A stretch of DNA of 64,000 nucleotides from contig NW_024468911.1 in the NCBI RefSeq assembly GCF_011745365.1, positions 4,148,759-4,212,758 on the forward strand, given 5' to 3'. Both the position numbers and the translations under genes were made by a program. The notes beneath the pieces were generated by a model. The model did not search any database and had not been told where the DNA came from. It saw only the letters and a program-made list of their open reading frames with translations. Below, piece after piece: positions 11,502-23,264 of this stretch (its first letter is position 1; each line of letters opens with the position of its first letter). The DNA comes from Cryphonectria parasitica EP155 (lineage: Eukaryota; Ascomycota; Sordariomycetes; Diaporthales; Cryphonectriaceae).

Positions 11502-14500
11502 ATGTCATCTACATCAGGACCGCCTCTGCGCGCCCGCAGAGGCACAGGGAAACGCAAGAGGACTGTCGAGGTCCCAGAAGCCACGGATCCATCGTTACCC
11601 ACAACGACCTCGCCAGGGCCAGTAGAGCAACCTCCAGGGCCAGGACCAGAAGTCAAGCTCGAAGAAGTGGGCGAAACCTCCACACCGCCACCCTCAAAGT
11701 CTCGACGGAGCGCAGCGTCCAAAGCGAAGACAAGACCAACGGCCATCAAGAAGGTGTCTTCCTCGTCCTCCTCCGTCCCCGCCACCACGACGTGCCTTCT
11801 GGACCCATGGCCACCCTACTTTACCTCCCTCGCCACCACACACCGCGCTCTGAACCTCGTCTTTACCTTCTGCTGCACGCGCAAGCACCTGGCCACGACC
11901 TTTGAGACCATTCGTGGCGCTGTGGAGGGCCATACCAAACGCCCGCTGCTGGTCTCCGACGTGGCGGCCATCATGGCGCTGCGCCCGGAAGGGATCAACT
12001 TTGGCTACGTGGACGAGGTCATGCTGCAGATCGATGTCAAGGGCGCCGAGAGGGATGGAAACTTCCTCACGGGCCGTGGAGGCAGGGGGTTTAAGAACCA
12101 GGGGCTCGCGCCAGATGCGAGCGTGGGTGGTATCACGGGCCTCGAGGCCCTCGGCGCCAGGGGACATCCCGACGACGAGGCGGCTCAGCAGGCGGCGGCG
12201 GCGGCGGGCAGGGAGGTGCTGTACTTTGAATTTGTGGATGGTGACCTCAAGAGGCAGGTCGCATGCCGCAAGACGGGGGAGCCGACGAGGCCGACAAGAA
12301 AGCTGCGAGAGGAGGACCTCAAGATGCCCGTGTACAGCCAGAAGCAGATGAGCGAGCTGATCGGGAAGAGGAACGCTAAGTTCGTCAGCGCGGTGAACGA
12401 GTTCATCAACCGCTGTGTGACGGACCAGATCGACCCGGAGATGGCTCTCAGGAGCAAGGCGGAGGAATTCATGCCTGTGGAGCCCGAGAGGGAACCCGAG
12501 GTCGAGCCGAAGGTGCTGGAGAGCACGCTCCCCGACACGATACCAAAGGAGAGGAAGAGCATCCCCGATATCGTGGCCGAACTGAAGGCCAGCCCCTGGT
12601 ACACGGGGCAGATCGTCCCTGATGGGCACAGGGTCTTTGAGGCGCAGGAGCCGGTGTATGGTGACCTGGACTTCCTGCTAAGCCAGGGCCTCGTAAATGC
12701 GCTGTACAATGCCAAGAACATCACCCAGTTCTTCGCCCACCAGGCTGAGGCCATCAACAGCCTGCACGCCGGGCATCATGTGGTTGTGAGCACGAGCACG
12801 AGTTCCGGCAAGTCGCTGATCTACCAGCTGCCTGTGCTGCACGCTCTAGAGCAGGATCCAAACACGCGTGCTATGTATATCTTCCCGACCAAGGCGCTAG
12901 CCCAAGACCAGCGGAGGAGCCTGAAGGAGATGCTGACATATCTACCTGGGCTGGAGGACACGCTCGTGGAGACGTTCGATGGGGACACCCCCTGGAAAGA
13001 GCGCAATGCTATTCGTGATGGCGCGAGGATCATCTTTACGAACCCAGACATGCTGCATATCACAATCCTGCCGCAGGAGGAGCGGTGGCGGACCTTTTTG
13101 CAGAACCTCAAGATCGTGGTGGTCGATGAGCTGCACTATTACAACGGCCTGATGGGCTCGCACGTCGCGTTCATCATGCGCCGCCTGCGACGGATTTGCG
13201 CGGCTGTGGGCAATCGCAGGGTTAAGTTCGTAAGCTGTTCTGCCACGGTGGCGAACCCAAAGGAGCACTTTCAGACCATTTTTGGGATCGCAGATGTCCG
13301 CCTCGTTGACTTTGACGGGAGCCCGAGTGGGCGCAAGGAGTTCTTGTGCTGGAATACGCCGTTCAAGGACCCAGGCGACCCGACAAGCGGGAGGGGCAAC
13401 GCCATGTATGAGTGTGCGAGGTTGTTCACACAGCTGATCCTGCGGGGCGTGAGGGTCATTGGTTTCTGCAGGGTGCGTGAGCAGTGCGAGAAGCTCACCG
13501 GCGCTGTCAAGCACGAGCTGGAGAGGCTGGGCCGGCCAGAAGTCGTGAACCGTGTCGTGGGCTACCGGGGAGGCTATACGCCCCAAGACCGGCGGCGGAT
13601 CGAGAGCGACATGTTTGAGGGAAAGCTTCTGGGCATCATCGCGACTACGGCTTTGGAACTGGGTGTCGATATTGGCAGTCTTGATGCTGTACTGACTTGG
13701 GGTTTCCCTTACACAATCTCTAATCTTCGACAGCAGAGCGGCAGAGCTGGGCGGAGGCTCAAAGACTCGCTCTCCATCCTGGTTGGCGATTGCTTTCCTA
13801 CGGATCAGCACTTCATGCAGAACCCAGATGAGCTCTTCACAAGACCACATGGAGAGCTGCAGGTGGATCTGGACAATATGCTCGTCAAAGAGGGCCACAT
13901 ACAATGTGCAGCCTATGAGATGCCAATACGGCCCAAGGACGACGCCAAGTACTTTGGCGAGGACATCGAAAGCCTCTGTAAGGAACGCCTTGTCAAGGAC
14001 GACTTGGGCTTCTATCACACCCACGATCGGTTCAGACCTCTCCCGTCCAAGTTTGTATCGATACGCGACACAGAAGACGACCACTTCGCCATCATTGACA
14101 TCACCCACGGACGCAACGTCGTGCTTGAAGAGCTCGAAGCCTCTCGCGCCACATTCACCATCTACGACGGCGCCATCTTCCTGCACCAGGGCGTGACCTA
14201 CCTCGTCCGCGATTTCAACCCAGAGAAGCACATGGCACGCGTCGAAAAGGTCAAAGTCGACTGGACCACCATGCAGCGGGACTACACGGACGTCGACCCA
14301 ATAGAGACAGAAGCCATCCGCAAGATCAAAGGATCCATGTCACGAGCGTTCCACGGGACAATCAAGATCACCCAGGTCGTCTTTGGTTATTTCAAAGTCG
14401 ACAGGCGCAACAGGGTGTTGGACGCCGTCCACGTCGACAATCCACCCGTCGTCCGCTTCAGCAAGGGCATGTGGATCGACCTGCCCAAACGAGCCCTCGA

Positions 14501-15131
14501 GATCCTCGACTCGAGGCGCCTGCACGTCGCGGGCGCGATTCACGCCGCCGAGCACGCCATGATGAGCATGATCCCCAACTTTGTCCTTTCCATGCCAGGC
14601 GACGTGCGAACTGAGTGCAAGAACAGCCTGAAGGAGTTTGCGCGGCAGGCCACCAACCGCAAGCGGCCCGCGCGGCTGACCTTTTACGACGCCAAAGGCG
14701 GTGCGAGCGGCAGCGGCATCAACACCAAGGCCTTTGAGCATGTAGACTTGCTCCTCCAGCAGGCGCTTGCGCGGGTCGAGGCGTGCCACTGCCTCAGCGG
14801 GTGTCCCGAGTGCGTCGCCAGCGAGTTCTGCAAGGACTCCAACGAGGTGATGAGCAAGGCCGGGAGTGAGGTGGTGCTCAAGAGCCTACTAGGCCTACAC
14901 ATCGACGTGGACGCGCTGCCCATGGGGCCAGAGGAAGGGTTTAACCGGTATGGTCCTGCCGAACTGATCGAGACGGTGGTCCTGGCCACGCCGGTGCGGC
15001 CGAGGGATCGGAACGCGGTAAGGCTTATTGATGTAAAGATGGAGGAGGTGGAGGATGGGGATGAGGCGACGGGCTTGGCGGGAATTCCGGAGGCGATCTC
15101 AGAATTAGGGCAAGGAAGGGCCTCAGGCTGA
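11502..15131 (+). CDS. HRQ1: Hrq1-type RecQ-family DNA helicase
   Basis: Intronless, 1209 residues. Hrq1 is the fungal relative of human RECQL4, a 3'-5' helicase acting in interstrand crosslink repair and telomere maintenance. The N-terminal 110 residues are disordered. A fungal-type accessory region (about 85-330) follows, then the helicase core. The Walker A motif is TSSGKS near residue 435, motif II is DELH near 541, motif III is SCSAT, and motif VI is QQSGRAGRR near 745-753. The C-terminal DUF1998-type zinc region has four cysteines in CHCLSGCPEC and EFCKDS near 1095-1115, as in Hrq1/YprA-like helicases. The start is the first ATG of the open frame. The family usually lacks introns in fungi, so a single exon is credible. 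Confidence 0.94.
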   Translation: MSSTSGPPLRARRGTGKRKRTVEVPEATDPSLPTTTSPGPVEQPPGPGPEVKLEEVGETSTPPPSKSRRSAASKAKTRPTAIKKVSSSSSSVPATTTCLLDPWPPYFTSLATTHRALNLVFTFCCTRKHLATTFETIRGAVEGHTKRPLLVSDVAAIMALRPEGINFGYVDEVMLQIDVKGAERDGNFLTGRGGRGFKNQGLAPDASVGGITGLEALGARGHPDDEAAQQAAAAAGREVLYFEFVDGDLKRQVACRKTGEPTRPTRKLREEDLKMPVYSQKQMSELIGKRNAKFVSAVNEFINRCVTDQIDPEMALRSKAEEFMPVEPEREPEVEPKVLESTLPDTIPKERKSIPDIVAELKASPWYTGQIVPDGHRVFEAQEPVYGDLDFLLSQGLVNALYNAKNITQFFAHQAEAINSLHAGHHVVVSTSTSSGKSLIYQLPVLHALEQDPNTRAMYIFPTKALAQDQRRSLKEMLTYLPGLEDTLVETFDGDTPWKERNAIRDGARIIFTNPDMLHITILPQEERWRTFLQNLKIVVVDELHYYNGLMGSHVAFIMRRLRRICAAVGNRRVKFVSCSATVANPKEHFQTIFGIADVRLVDFDGSPSGRKEFLCWNTPFKDPGDPTSGRGNAMYECARLFTQLILRGVRVIGFCRVREQCEKLTGAVKHELERLGRPEVVNRVVGYRGGYTPQDRRRIESDMFEGKLLGIIATTALELGVDIGSLDAVLTWGFPYTISNLRQQSGRAGRRLKDSLSILVGDCFPTDQHFMQNPDELFTRPHGELQVDLDNMLVKEGHIQCAAYEMPIRPKDDAKYFGEDIESLCKERLVKDDLGFYHTHDRFRPLPSKFVSIRDTEDDHFAIIDITHGRNVVLEELEASRATFTIYDGAIFLHQGVTYLVRDFNPEKHMARVEKVKVDWTTMQRDYTDVDPIETEAIRKIKGSMSRAFHGTIKITQVVFGYFKVDRRNRVLDAVHVDNPPVVRFSKGMWIDLPKRALEILDSRRLHVAGAIHAAEHAMMSMIPNFVLSMPGDVRTECKNSLKEFARQATNRKRPARLTFYDAKGGASGSGINTKAFEHVDLLLQQALARVEACHCLSGCPECVASEFCKDSNEVMSKAGSEVVLKSLLGLHIDVDALPMGPEEGFNRYGPAELIETVVLATPVRPRDRNAVRLIDVKMEEVEDGDEATGLAGIPEAISELGQGRASG

Positions 15132-16341
15132 GGACCGCCGCGCGCCGAGGCAGTCTCTGCCGAAATGCTGACGGAACTTTCCACCGGAGTCGCGTCGTTG
15201 TCCTAGTGTTGCGTAGCTGAGCTGACGGCCGGACGGGGCTATACCTGTATAATGTGCACCCTTTCGTCATATATACCCACTTATCGATCCCGCGGTGTCG
15301 GAACGTTGTATATAGTCAGAGGTCTAGAACCAATGTCAAGGGCGGTCATCATTCAATGTACATTTGGTATTGATTTACTTCAAGGTAGTTTTATATGAGA
15401 GAACATGTGCGAGTCCTGTCTATATAGGTCACATCATCTTCAGCTTGAACGGGGGACGGCCATCCTAGTGGTGCTCGCATAGAACGCATAGAACATATCT
15501 TTAGGCAGTCAAAACCTTGCTGCACAATGTGATGATTAGAAGAAGATAGATCAGTACAACATCCTACCTAAATAGTCTTGACAATATTAGTTCTCCCGAA
15601 CCTAAAAGATGGTCTCATGCCTTCTCCCGAGGCATCTCTCGAGGCGTGCTTCACCTGTTGTATCGTAACCTGCTGGTGCCAACACCATCTATACTATGGT
15701 CATCATATTTGTCACAGCACAGACAAGTCTCTTTCGATCATTAAATTAGCAGTGGCCGGATGCGGACACTAGAATATGGTGGTGATTTATGAAGAGACGA
15801 TGAAAAAAAAAAATGTCTCACCCGTTTCGAGCATAGCTAGATAGATACCTCAACTAGTAGTACCCGGCTGTATCGAGTCCAAGCGTCCCGGTTGTTGTCT
15901 ATTGTATTTTCTTTTTTCCCCTCGTTCTTCCGCAAGAATCAATTTATCGAATATGCTCGCAAGCCCCCTTTGAAGTGTCCGTAGATGCTTCCCTACTCAT
16001 TCATTCTCTGAACGAATCTTTTTTTTTTTCCCTCTCTCTCTCTGCCTACGTATTATTGTCCCACCGCAAGCAGTAAATAACCAACCATTGACTAGTCTTT
16101 TGAACAACATTCTTCCCCTCCTCTAAATATTACCTGCCTACCGCGGCATTGTTCTATTACCACATGAGAGCTGGCACATTTGCCTCTCGCCTCTCGCACA
16201 TTTTTTCTCTCTTCCTTTTCCATTGAGCCACTTCATAAATGGGCTTTCTCTGAAAAAGAAAAAAAAAATACATTGAGGGAATGCAGCAAGCCTTGTGTGC
16301 TCGGTCGATGGGGCCTTTTTTTCTCCTGAGCTGTTGACACA
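15132..16341. other. Spacer HRQ1 to rhodopsin-domain gene
   Basis: No gene is seen in 1.2 kb. The sequence is moderately AT-rich, with poly-A (15801-15813) and poly-T (16020-16030) runs and a pyrimidine-rich leader before 16342. Confidence 0.5.
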
Positions 16342-17776
16342 ATGTCCAATTTCACTGATCCTATGCCATGGTTCCCACCGCCCGGTACGGCCGCCAATGA
16401 TGATCTGGGACCTAGTCTTACTATAACCGTGTGGATTTTGACCGTCCTTCCTCTGCTGTTCGTCATCATGAGGATATGGGGGAAGATTTGGACGGGGCGG
16501 AAGCTTTGGGCAGATGATTATGTGTTGATAGTAGCCTGGGTAAGTGATGATGTGAAACCCCCTTCCCCTCTCGCTTCTTCTTCTTTCCTTTTTCTTTCTC
16601 CATCTTCTTGATACTGGGTCTCGATTGCAAGCATCATCGTTATCATGAAAAGCTAATATTCTTTCCTTCTACTCGAAAGATCTGTATGCTTGCTGCTGCC
16701 ATCTTGACGACAATCGCAGTGCAGAGAGGCTTCGGGAAGCACCAATGGAACGCACCCCCAGACTTCCTCGAATCAACCTTGACGTTCGTATGGGTCTTTG
16801 GAAACCTCGTTCTTGTGGCCAGCGTGTTGAGCAAAAACTCGTTTGCCCTCACGATGTTGAGGCTGGTCTTTCTCGATAGCTGGATGAGATTCGTCAGTTG
16901 GTTCATCGTTGTTACCACGAACCTCTTCCTCGTTAGCAATATTGTCTTGGTCTGGGTTGTCTATGGTATTACAATGGCGCAGTAAGTCCCCCCCCCCCCC
17001 CCAAAAAAAAAAGCAAGAGAGAAAAAGAGACGAAAAGCAAAAGAAGAGGTTTCACCATGATTGTTACATACGGACAGCTGACGACACGCTGTGACTCTTG
17101 CAGCCCTGATTTTGGACCTTCGACTCCCAGAGTACAAAAAGTGGTGGCAGTCTATGGGATTTTCACAACCGGTAATTACAGCAGTCCTCTCGCCCTACTC
17201 TTTCCTCTGCATTCCTAATCTGACTACACACAACACACATTGCGGCCACTCCAGCTAACTTCCCTCAAAGCCTACGCTGCAGCAATGGACTTTACCCTCG
17301 TAGCCATGGCTTGGGTTCTCGTGTCCAGACTAAAGCTCCGCACCAGGGGTGAGCGCATCATCGTCGGCATTGCCATGAGCATGGGCGTCTTTGCTGGCGC
17401 CGCCTCCATCGTCAAGGCCGTCGAGCTGCCCGCCATCTCGCTGCCCGACTACAGCTACCAGTTTGCCAGGGTGCACTTCTGGTCCATCACAGAGCCATCT
17501 GTCACGATCATCGCCACGTCGATCCCCATGTTGCGGGTTCTATGCGAGCGCGACGGTCGGACCAAGGCGACTGGGCACGCTCATTCCGAGAGGCTGGCCA
17601 CGCTTGAACCGAAGCGGACTGCCTCGTCGACCTACTCTTCTGCGGGGGAGAGGACGTTGTATCGCCTGTCGGATTATTCGACGCAAGGCACTGCCAAGAA
17701 TGGGGACGGGGATGTCGAGCTGGTCGAGGCAGGGACGGGCCAAAGAGAGGAGCTTCACAAGCTGGGCGAATGCTAG
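16342..17776 (+). CDS. Rhodopsin-domain integral membrane protein (SAT4/PTH11-like family)
   Basis: Four exons, join(16342..16539,16680..16981,17104..17171,17271..17776), 357 residues. The family is a seven-helix fungal membrane protein group that includes PTH11-like candidate receptors; no ligand can be inferred. Helices seen include ITVWILTVLPLLFVIMRIWG, ICMLAAAILTTIAV, FVWVFGNLVLVASVL and FIVVTTNLFLVSNIVLVWVV. The family-typical AAAMDF and GIAMSMGVFAGAASIVK segments and the ATSIPMLRVL end are present. The tail (about 270-357) is charged. No CFEM domain precedes the helices. Introns 1 and 3 need AAG acceptors, an unusual but frame-preserving choice that yields WADDYVLIVAWICMLAAA and YGIFTTAYAAAMDF. 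Intron 2 contains a C15-A10 run. Confidence 0.8.
16988..17012. repeat. C15-A10 homopolymer tract inside an intron
   Basis: A run of C (16988-17002) followed by A (17003-17012) begins a few bases after the GTAAGT donor of intron 2 of the rhodopsin-domain gene. Confidence 0.9.
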
Positions 17777-19779
17777 GCATGAGGCATTAAGTAAGTAGAC
17801 AACAGGATTGTCAGCTTGATTAGGGGACTTAGATGGGAGAAAATATAGAATCTGTCGGACATCGATCAGAAGATATTTCGTCATCGATTAGACAGATCAA
17901 AGAGGACTTGCATTTGTTTTATCAGTCTCGTTTATATCAACGCAGGTCATAAAACAAGATATAAAAAAAGGAGAAAGGAACAGAAGAGGAAGAAGAAAAA
18001 AAATAAACAGATAAAAGTATAGAAATTGATTAATCCTGATAAGGTCTAATGTATCATAGTGCGACATACTATGCCTACTGAAGATATTAAGCCACTTGAG
18101 TGGATCAATCAAGTCGGTGCTACATCGAAATGAGGCAACACTAGTTGAGTGGTTGAGTGATGAGTGAAGCTGGTCTGGTGCTTTGAAAAGTCCTCATAGA
18201 ACAAAAAGAAGAAGGGGAGAAGGAGAGAAGGAGAGAATTGGGCGTGGGATCGTGAGCAGGAAGGAGCAAGCAACAGGGGCTGCAATGTACAATTATTCCA
18301 GTCATTGTTGAAGGCGGGAATCCAACTTCGATCATCTCATCGGCGAGGCTAGGCCCCCTATGAAACCTACAGTGGCCAAGTCTCACAGCTTGTAAATTCT
18401 CTTCTTTTCCTTCCTACCAGACCTGGTCCCACAGGCCTTGTCAGTCTAGGAGAGGGCCGAGCAGCTGACGGTGTTCCGTGAGCGCTGGTGCGTCTCTAGT
18501 GGACTCCTGTTGCCTGTAGAACCGACCAAGGGCCTCATTTTCCAGCGTGCTGAGTTGCAGACTCCGTTCGACCCCGTAGACGAGCTGCGTCTTCTCGTAG
18601 TCCTCGTCGCAGAACATGTGTCTTGTATCAGCTCGAGACAGAAGCCATCATGACCTTTCCGAGGATACAGAGCGGGAAATCGTTATTTCCTATCGTATAG
18701 GCGGTCCTCATAAGCCTTTCCCATTCTCACCATAGGAAATCCAGATCTCTAGGGAAAAAAGTTTATACGTCATATCAGATAGTATCAAAGGATACAACTC
18801 TTTTCATGTTCTATCTAAATCTGAAAGGGAAAAGACAAGGCAAAAACATAAGTTGTGCGTTTGCTGCAAATAACAATTACATTCCATGTCATCGTAAACT
18901 TCTTGCCCCGAGCTTTGCATTTGTCTCCTATGTATCGAGCTTACCACAGCAGTTGAAAAGATCAGAAATATCACATCATACCATTTCCAGAAACTAGCGA
19001 GCTTTCAGTGGTCAGAACCTTGGAATATATTGGGGGATGACCTGGGGACTGTGCCGGTGGACCCCGTCGAAACTGCATCTGTGTATGTGTGTGAGAGAGA
19101 GAGAGAGAGAGAGAAGTATGCGTCAATTCAGGAAGCGTCATTACTGGTCATTTATGAGTTTCCCTGATTCTGGGCGGTACTAGACAAACCAATATTGCGT
19201 GGAAATAAGACGCGTGTCAGTGTTTGAGAGCTGTTCTTCCTTTTCTTCTTCACGAGCAATGGCATTCTGAGTCTCTCAAAACGTGGAATCAGCGTGCCAG
19301 TGCCTTCCAACTTGTATCTGGAATTTCAGGCGGCACAATGAGTTCTGGCGGTAGCTGTATGAGAAGAAAGAAGTATTTGTGTGATCTGCACTGCATGTTG
19401 GATGAGTCTTAAGTAGCAGCATTCAATAAATAAATCCAAGTAGAGGAGGCTTAAAGTTCCGCAGCGGGTAAAGAACCCCCAGGATTACGTAAGTCTTTGA
19501 GATCCGTGGAGCTTGCCTCATCGATTTGCGCTTTCCTTGGCGAGCGCGGCAAAGCGACCTCAATTACGAACCAGACCTCGCCTGCCCATAGTCGACAAAG
19601 TCCCCCCAAACCCCGACCGGGACCAATTGACCTCCTCCATCGTCTGCAGCATACAAAAAGTTCGCTGTGGAACCCTTTTCTTTTTTCTTCTCGACTGGAC
19701 GGTCCGAACTGACCATCCCAACGAAACCGAACCTCCCCGAGAAGAAGGCGACAAAAACAACCCGCCCACCCACGCCACG
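17777..19779. other. Gene-free spacer before the complex I subunit gene
   Basis: Two kilobases with no convincing gene. The first half is AT-rich, and a (GA)n tract lies at 19092-19113. The last 300 bases are GC-richer and presumably hold the NDUFA5-type promoter and leader. No tRNA fold was recognised. Confidence 0.5.
19092..19113. repeat. (GA)n microsatellite
   Basis: About eleven GA units following a short GT-rich stretch, in the spacer upstream of the complex I subunit gene. Confidence 0.9.
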
Positions 19780-20717
19780 ATGCGCGCCGCCCTCCGCCTC
19801 CTCGCGAGCGTCAAGCCCGTAGCAGGCCGCTATCTCGAAGCCGGCGCCCCAACCGGCCTCACAGGGCTCCGCACGAACCCGTCCCCCCGCGCGACCCTGC
19901 TCTACCTGTACGCCAGCACCCTCGAGAAGCTCCAGGCCGTCCCCGAGTCCTCCGTCTACCGGCAGTCCGTCGAGGCCGTGACCAAGCACCGCATGGGGCT
20001 CGTCGAGGCGGCCAAGCCAGCGGGCTACGACGAGTGGCGGACCAGGGCGCTGGCGATCCTGGACAAGCACCCTGCGCACTTTGACGCCGTGTCGCGGCCG
20101 CTGGCCGACGGGAGCAGGGCCGCCGGCGTGGACAGGGCCGGCAAGTTCTTTGTGCTGCGGGAGGCGAAGCCCGATGTGGATGTCAGGTATGAGGAGTGGG
20201 ACGGCGAGAAGGCACCTGGCGAGCCGCTCGAGGGCCCCAGGACCGTTGCCGAGAGGGCGGGCGAGTTCTCTGTGGAGGACCCTTTTGAGGGCGAGGATGT
20301 CGAGTGGGAGAACGAGCCCAAGTTGACGGCTGCTCAGTACGTTTTGACGAAGAAAAGAAGAAGAAGAAGAAAAAAAATGCACACTGCGCGGACTTCGTGA
20401 TATGTGTGTGTGACTAGATATTGTATGAAACGACTGCTGACGTTGGGGTTGGTGTGATCATAGGGTCGAGGAGCTCGAGAACAAGATCGGTGCCGGCCTC
20501 ATCGAGGAGGTCATCCAGGTTGCTGAGGGAGAGCTGCGGCTGGTCGACACCATGGTCGAGGCTAAGGTGTAAGTTCTCTCTTGAGATCCCTCTTTTCTTC
20601 TTTCCTTCTGTTTACAGGCTGGCAGCCACAGGTACTGACATGCTTTCATACAGATGGGAGAGCCTTGAGGAGAAGCCAAGGGAAGGACAATGGGTTTACT
20701 TCGAGAGGAAGGACTAG
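19780..20717 (+). CDS. NDUFA5: NADH:ubiquinone oxidoreductase 29.9 kDa-type subunit (NDUFA5 family)
   Basis: Three exons, join(19780..20336,20464..20568,20654..20717), 241 residues. This is an accessory subunit of the matrix arm of respiratory complex I. The N-terminus (MRAALRLLASVKPVAGRYL) has the Arg/Ala-rich, acid-free look of a mitochondrial presequence. The core TGLTGL...RATLLYLYASTLEKLQAVP...YRQSVEAVTKHRM matches the ETC_C1_NDUFA5 domain (residues about 28-80). Fungal members carry a long C-terminal extension, here about residues 110-241, ending in WESLEEKPREGQWVYFERKD. Both introns have GTACGT or GTAAGT donors. The ATG at 19780 is chosen because it starts the presequence; open sequence continues upstream but looks like leader. 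Confidence 0.92.
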
Positions 20718-21183
20718 ACTGCACAGGGAAGGGCGGAAAATGATTTAATATCTTGCTTTTGTTTGAAAAGGGCCTCTTTGTATTTGTGATTGGAGGATGT
20801 AGAAGCCAGAAAATACTAGAAGACGATCCACGGAAATAGAGCTTATGGCAATATGCAGAAATGCCTCGTCTCTGCCTCCGGAATAGAGAACTTGATAATC
20901 CGTAAATTGATTCAAGATGTCGCTTCCAGAGGCTCTGCATCGTACACCTGGATATCTTTAGGGAAACAATCAACCTTATTGTTACAACCTCTCCCCTCCC
21001 CCCTCCCCCAAAGAAAAGAAAGAAAGAAGAAAAACCCAGCCATACCCGTCCTGCGCCACCATGCATAATAAAAACCCGTGGTACGCCATACGACGCTGCC
21101 GAAACACACCATTCCGTGTTCGTTTGGGCCACTCCCAAACCTTTTCCCCTCCTTCCCTTGGGGCTCGCCAAGAATGCCCTCTC
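20718..21183. other. Spacer between convergent complex I and YIP4 genes
   Basis: 466 bases between two converging stop codons. No gene is seen. It should hold both 3' UTRs. A C-rich/GA-rich stretch lies at 20992-21032. Confidence 0.5.
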
Positions 21184-22257
21184 TTAGCTGATGAAGCAGA
21201 GGCAGCCCAGGCCGAGGTAGAAGACAAACAAGGGGTAGATAGCCAGCCCGACCCTGTTCTTCACCACACCGCTGCCACCGAGGATGCTGATGCCTGCTGC
21301 GAGCGACCAGGCGACGAGGACGAGGTAGATGGGAATCCGGGGGATCTGGGGCACATGTAGCGCGGAGAGGAGGGCCGCGATGACGAGTGGGAAGAGGGTG
21401 TAGCCGATGATACAGACGCTCTGGGCGAAAGAGCTAGTTTTGATGGACCGTTGTCAGTTCATATACTCCCACACCATAATCCCGTCATTCAAAATACGGT
21501 TCACCAAAATACTCACATGTTGCCACCCAGCAGTTTGATCTGCAAGGTCACCACCGCCTCTCCGATCCACACCATGGCAAACACGCCGCTGAACACCTCG
21601 TCTCTCTGCTCCGGCTTAGCGTTGAAGCTGAGCAGCATGCTCAGCAGCAGACAGAAGATCAACGGGCCCCACAGGTCCCAGTCCCGCAGGCCAGGCGTCA
21701 TGTTGTTCTGATTGAGCAGGGTCTCCGGGTCCAGGACGCGGCCCGCGAGCCCGGCCAGCTCCTCGCGCCCGCCCGTGATGCCCACGCCGCGGAGGTTCGC
21801 GTAGACGCCGCGGAGGCCCTCAGACGACTCAAACATGGTGCCCCCCAGGAGGTACCGTGGCCACAGCACCTCGCGCATCTTGGACCACACCGCCAGCAGG
21901 TCGCGCCGCAGTGTATCCCACACGGACTCGTCGATCGTGTTCTGCGGGGCGCGCCGGTCCTCGCCGCCTATGCGGGACGAGAGGTAGTCCTGGTTGAGGG
22001 GCTGTGAGGAGGACGACGAGGACTGGCCGATGTTGCCCGTCAGCGGAGCGCGGGAGGAGGAGGGCTGGAGGGGATCGTCAAAGTCGTTGAGGTCGGCTGA
22101 AATAAAGAAGAGAACAGATCAGCAACCGAGTGTGTTGATGGTAAGTAGCGTGAGAGGAGAAGGGCCGAAGGAGGCACGCACCATCATCGGGATCTATCAT
22201 GTCATCATCCTCCAGCGATGGGTTCTGGTAGTCGTCTCTCCGGGCCTGAGAAGCCAT
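21184..22257 (-). CDS. YIP4: Yip4-type Golgi membrane protein (YIPF6 family)
   Basis: Three exons, complement(join(21184..21433,21517..22096,22182..22257)), 301 residues. Yip1-domain proteins bind Rab GTPases and act in ER-Golgi vesicle traffic. The N-terminal 150 residues are acidic and Ser-rich and face the cytosol. The five-helix Yip1 domain follows: WDLWGPLIFCLLLSMLLSF, EVFSGVFAMVWIGEAVVTL, SVCIIGYTLFPLVIAALLSA, IPIYLVLVAWSLAAGISIL and AIYPLFVFYLGLGCLCF. The family phrase DLWGPL..CL.L starts the first helix. ILGG after helix four and the short C-terminus place it in the Yip4/YIPF6 branch rather than Yip1 itself. Introns have GTGCGT and GTGAGT donors. Confidence 0.88.
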
Positions 22258-23264
22258 CTTTGTTTGACAGCTTTGGCGAAACTGTCTCTGTTGGTTCCTT
22301 TTCAGCCTGTTATTTTCTTTCTATCTTTCTTTTATGTTCGAATGGAAAAAGGGCTGAAAGAGGGGTGCAACCTGAAGTCTGCGCTCGTCTGAAAGTGGAG
22401 CGTTAAGAAGTCGGTCGCTGTTGCATTGTGGTGATGTCGCAGGTCAGCATCTTCGCGTACGTATATGGAGAGGTTGATGACAACCTGGTAGCTTTCCATA
22501 AGTCTCATACCCCTGCGCTGGGGATTGGCCAATCATGTAACACGAGTGGTCCCACAAAATACGTACCCCTAGCATGTGTCCCTTGAGGAAGGGGCTCGGT
22601 CACTGTGAAGGGATGCTTTTTCGTCTTTGTCTCGCTCTCTTACATCCGCTGCCTTCTGACTCGGTAGAAAATACGAATCTCAATTTTCTGTATTATTATT
22701 TCTCTTCGTTGGGTTCAGTTTTATAAGTTGGCGTCGATTTACATATTTACAGGGGTATCTCAGCACCAACTCCGCCAACCCACGCCAAACTTCCAGAACA
22801 CACGTGCCTCTTCTCTTTATTCTGGCACCACGTCTCAGTCTTCATTTATTCTCTTCTTCTCTCCTCTTCTCTGAATGGTTTCCATTAAGTCAATCGCGTA
22901 TGTCAATCATCTCATACCCAGATATGTTCCACCATTCGACTCGGCTCTTCAAGGGCTAAAGGAAGCCCTCCTTACCATTACACCCAGAATTGTCGCTTAG
23001 AACACACGCTGATGTCTTCTGCTAAGTAAATGACAATGATGAAACTTTCGCCAGCATCCTACATACCCTAAGTCGGCGAGACTGCTGTTATGATACTGTC
23101 TCGTGTAGTAATGGCGCGCTCCCCCTCCGAAAAAAAAAAAAAAAAAAAAAAGTAAAACCCAGCAGCAGACGACCCTCGATCAAACCTTGCATTACTGGAC
23201 TGTTGACAGAGTCAGAGGTCAGACAGATAGTGCTCTCCAAGATCCTGGATTATGGCGGGATATT
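22258..23264. other. Spacer upstream of YIP4, downstream of PAS gene
   Basis: About 1 kb holding the YIP4 promoter and the 3' UTR of the minus-strand PAS gene. No gene is seen. A 22-base A run (23130-23151) is the main feature. Confidence 0.5.
23130..23151. repeat. Poly(A) run
   Basis: 22 consecutive A on the plus strand, about 115 bases beyond the stop codon of the minus-strand PAS gene. On that gene's own strand it reads as poly(T), so it is not a retroposed tail of that transcript. Confidence 0.9.

Noticed and set aside
12942..14231. 429-residue minus-strand frame opposite HRQ1
   Set aside because: No family features; the plus strand carries complete helicase motifs.
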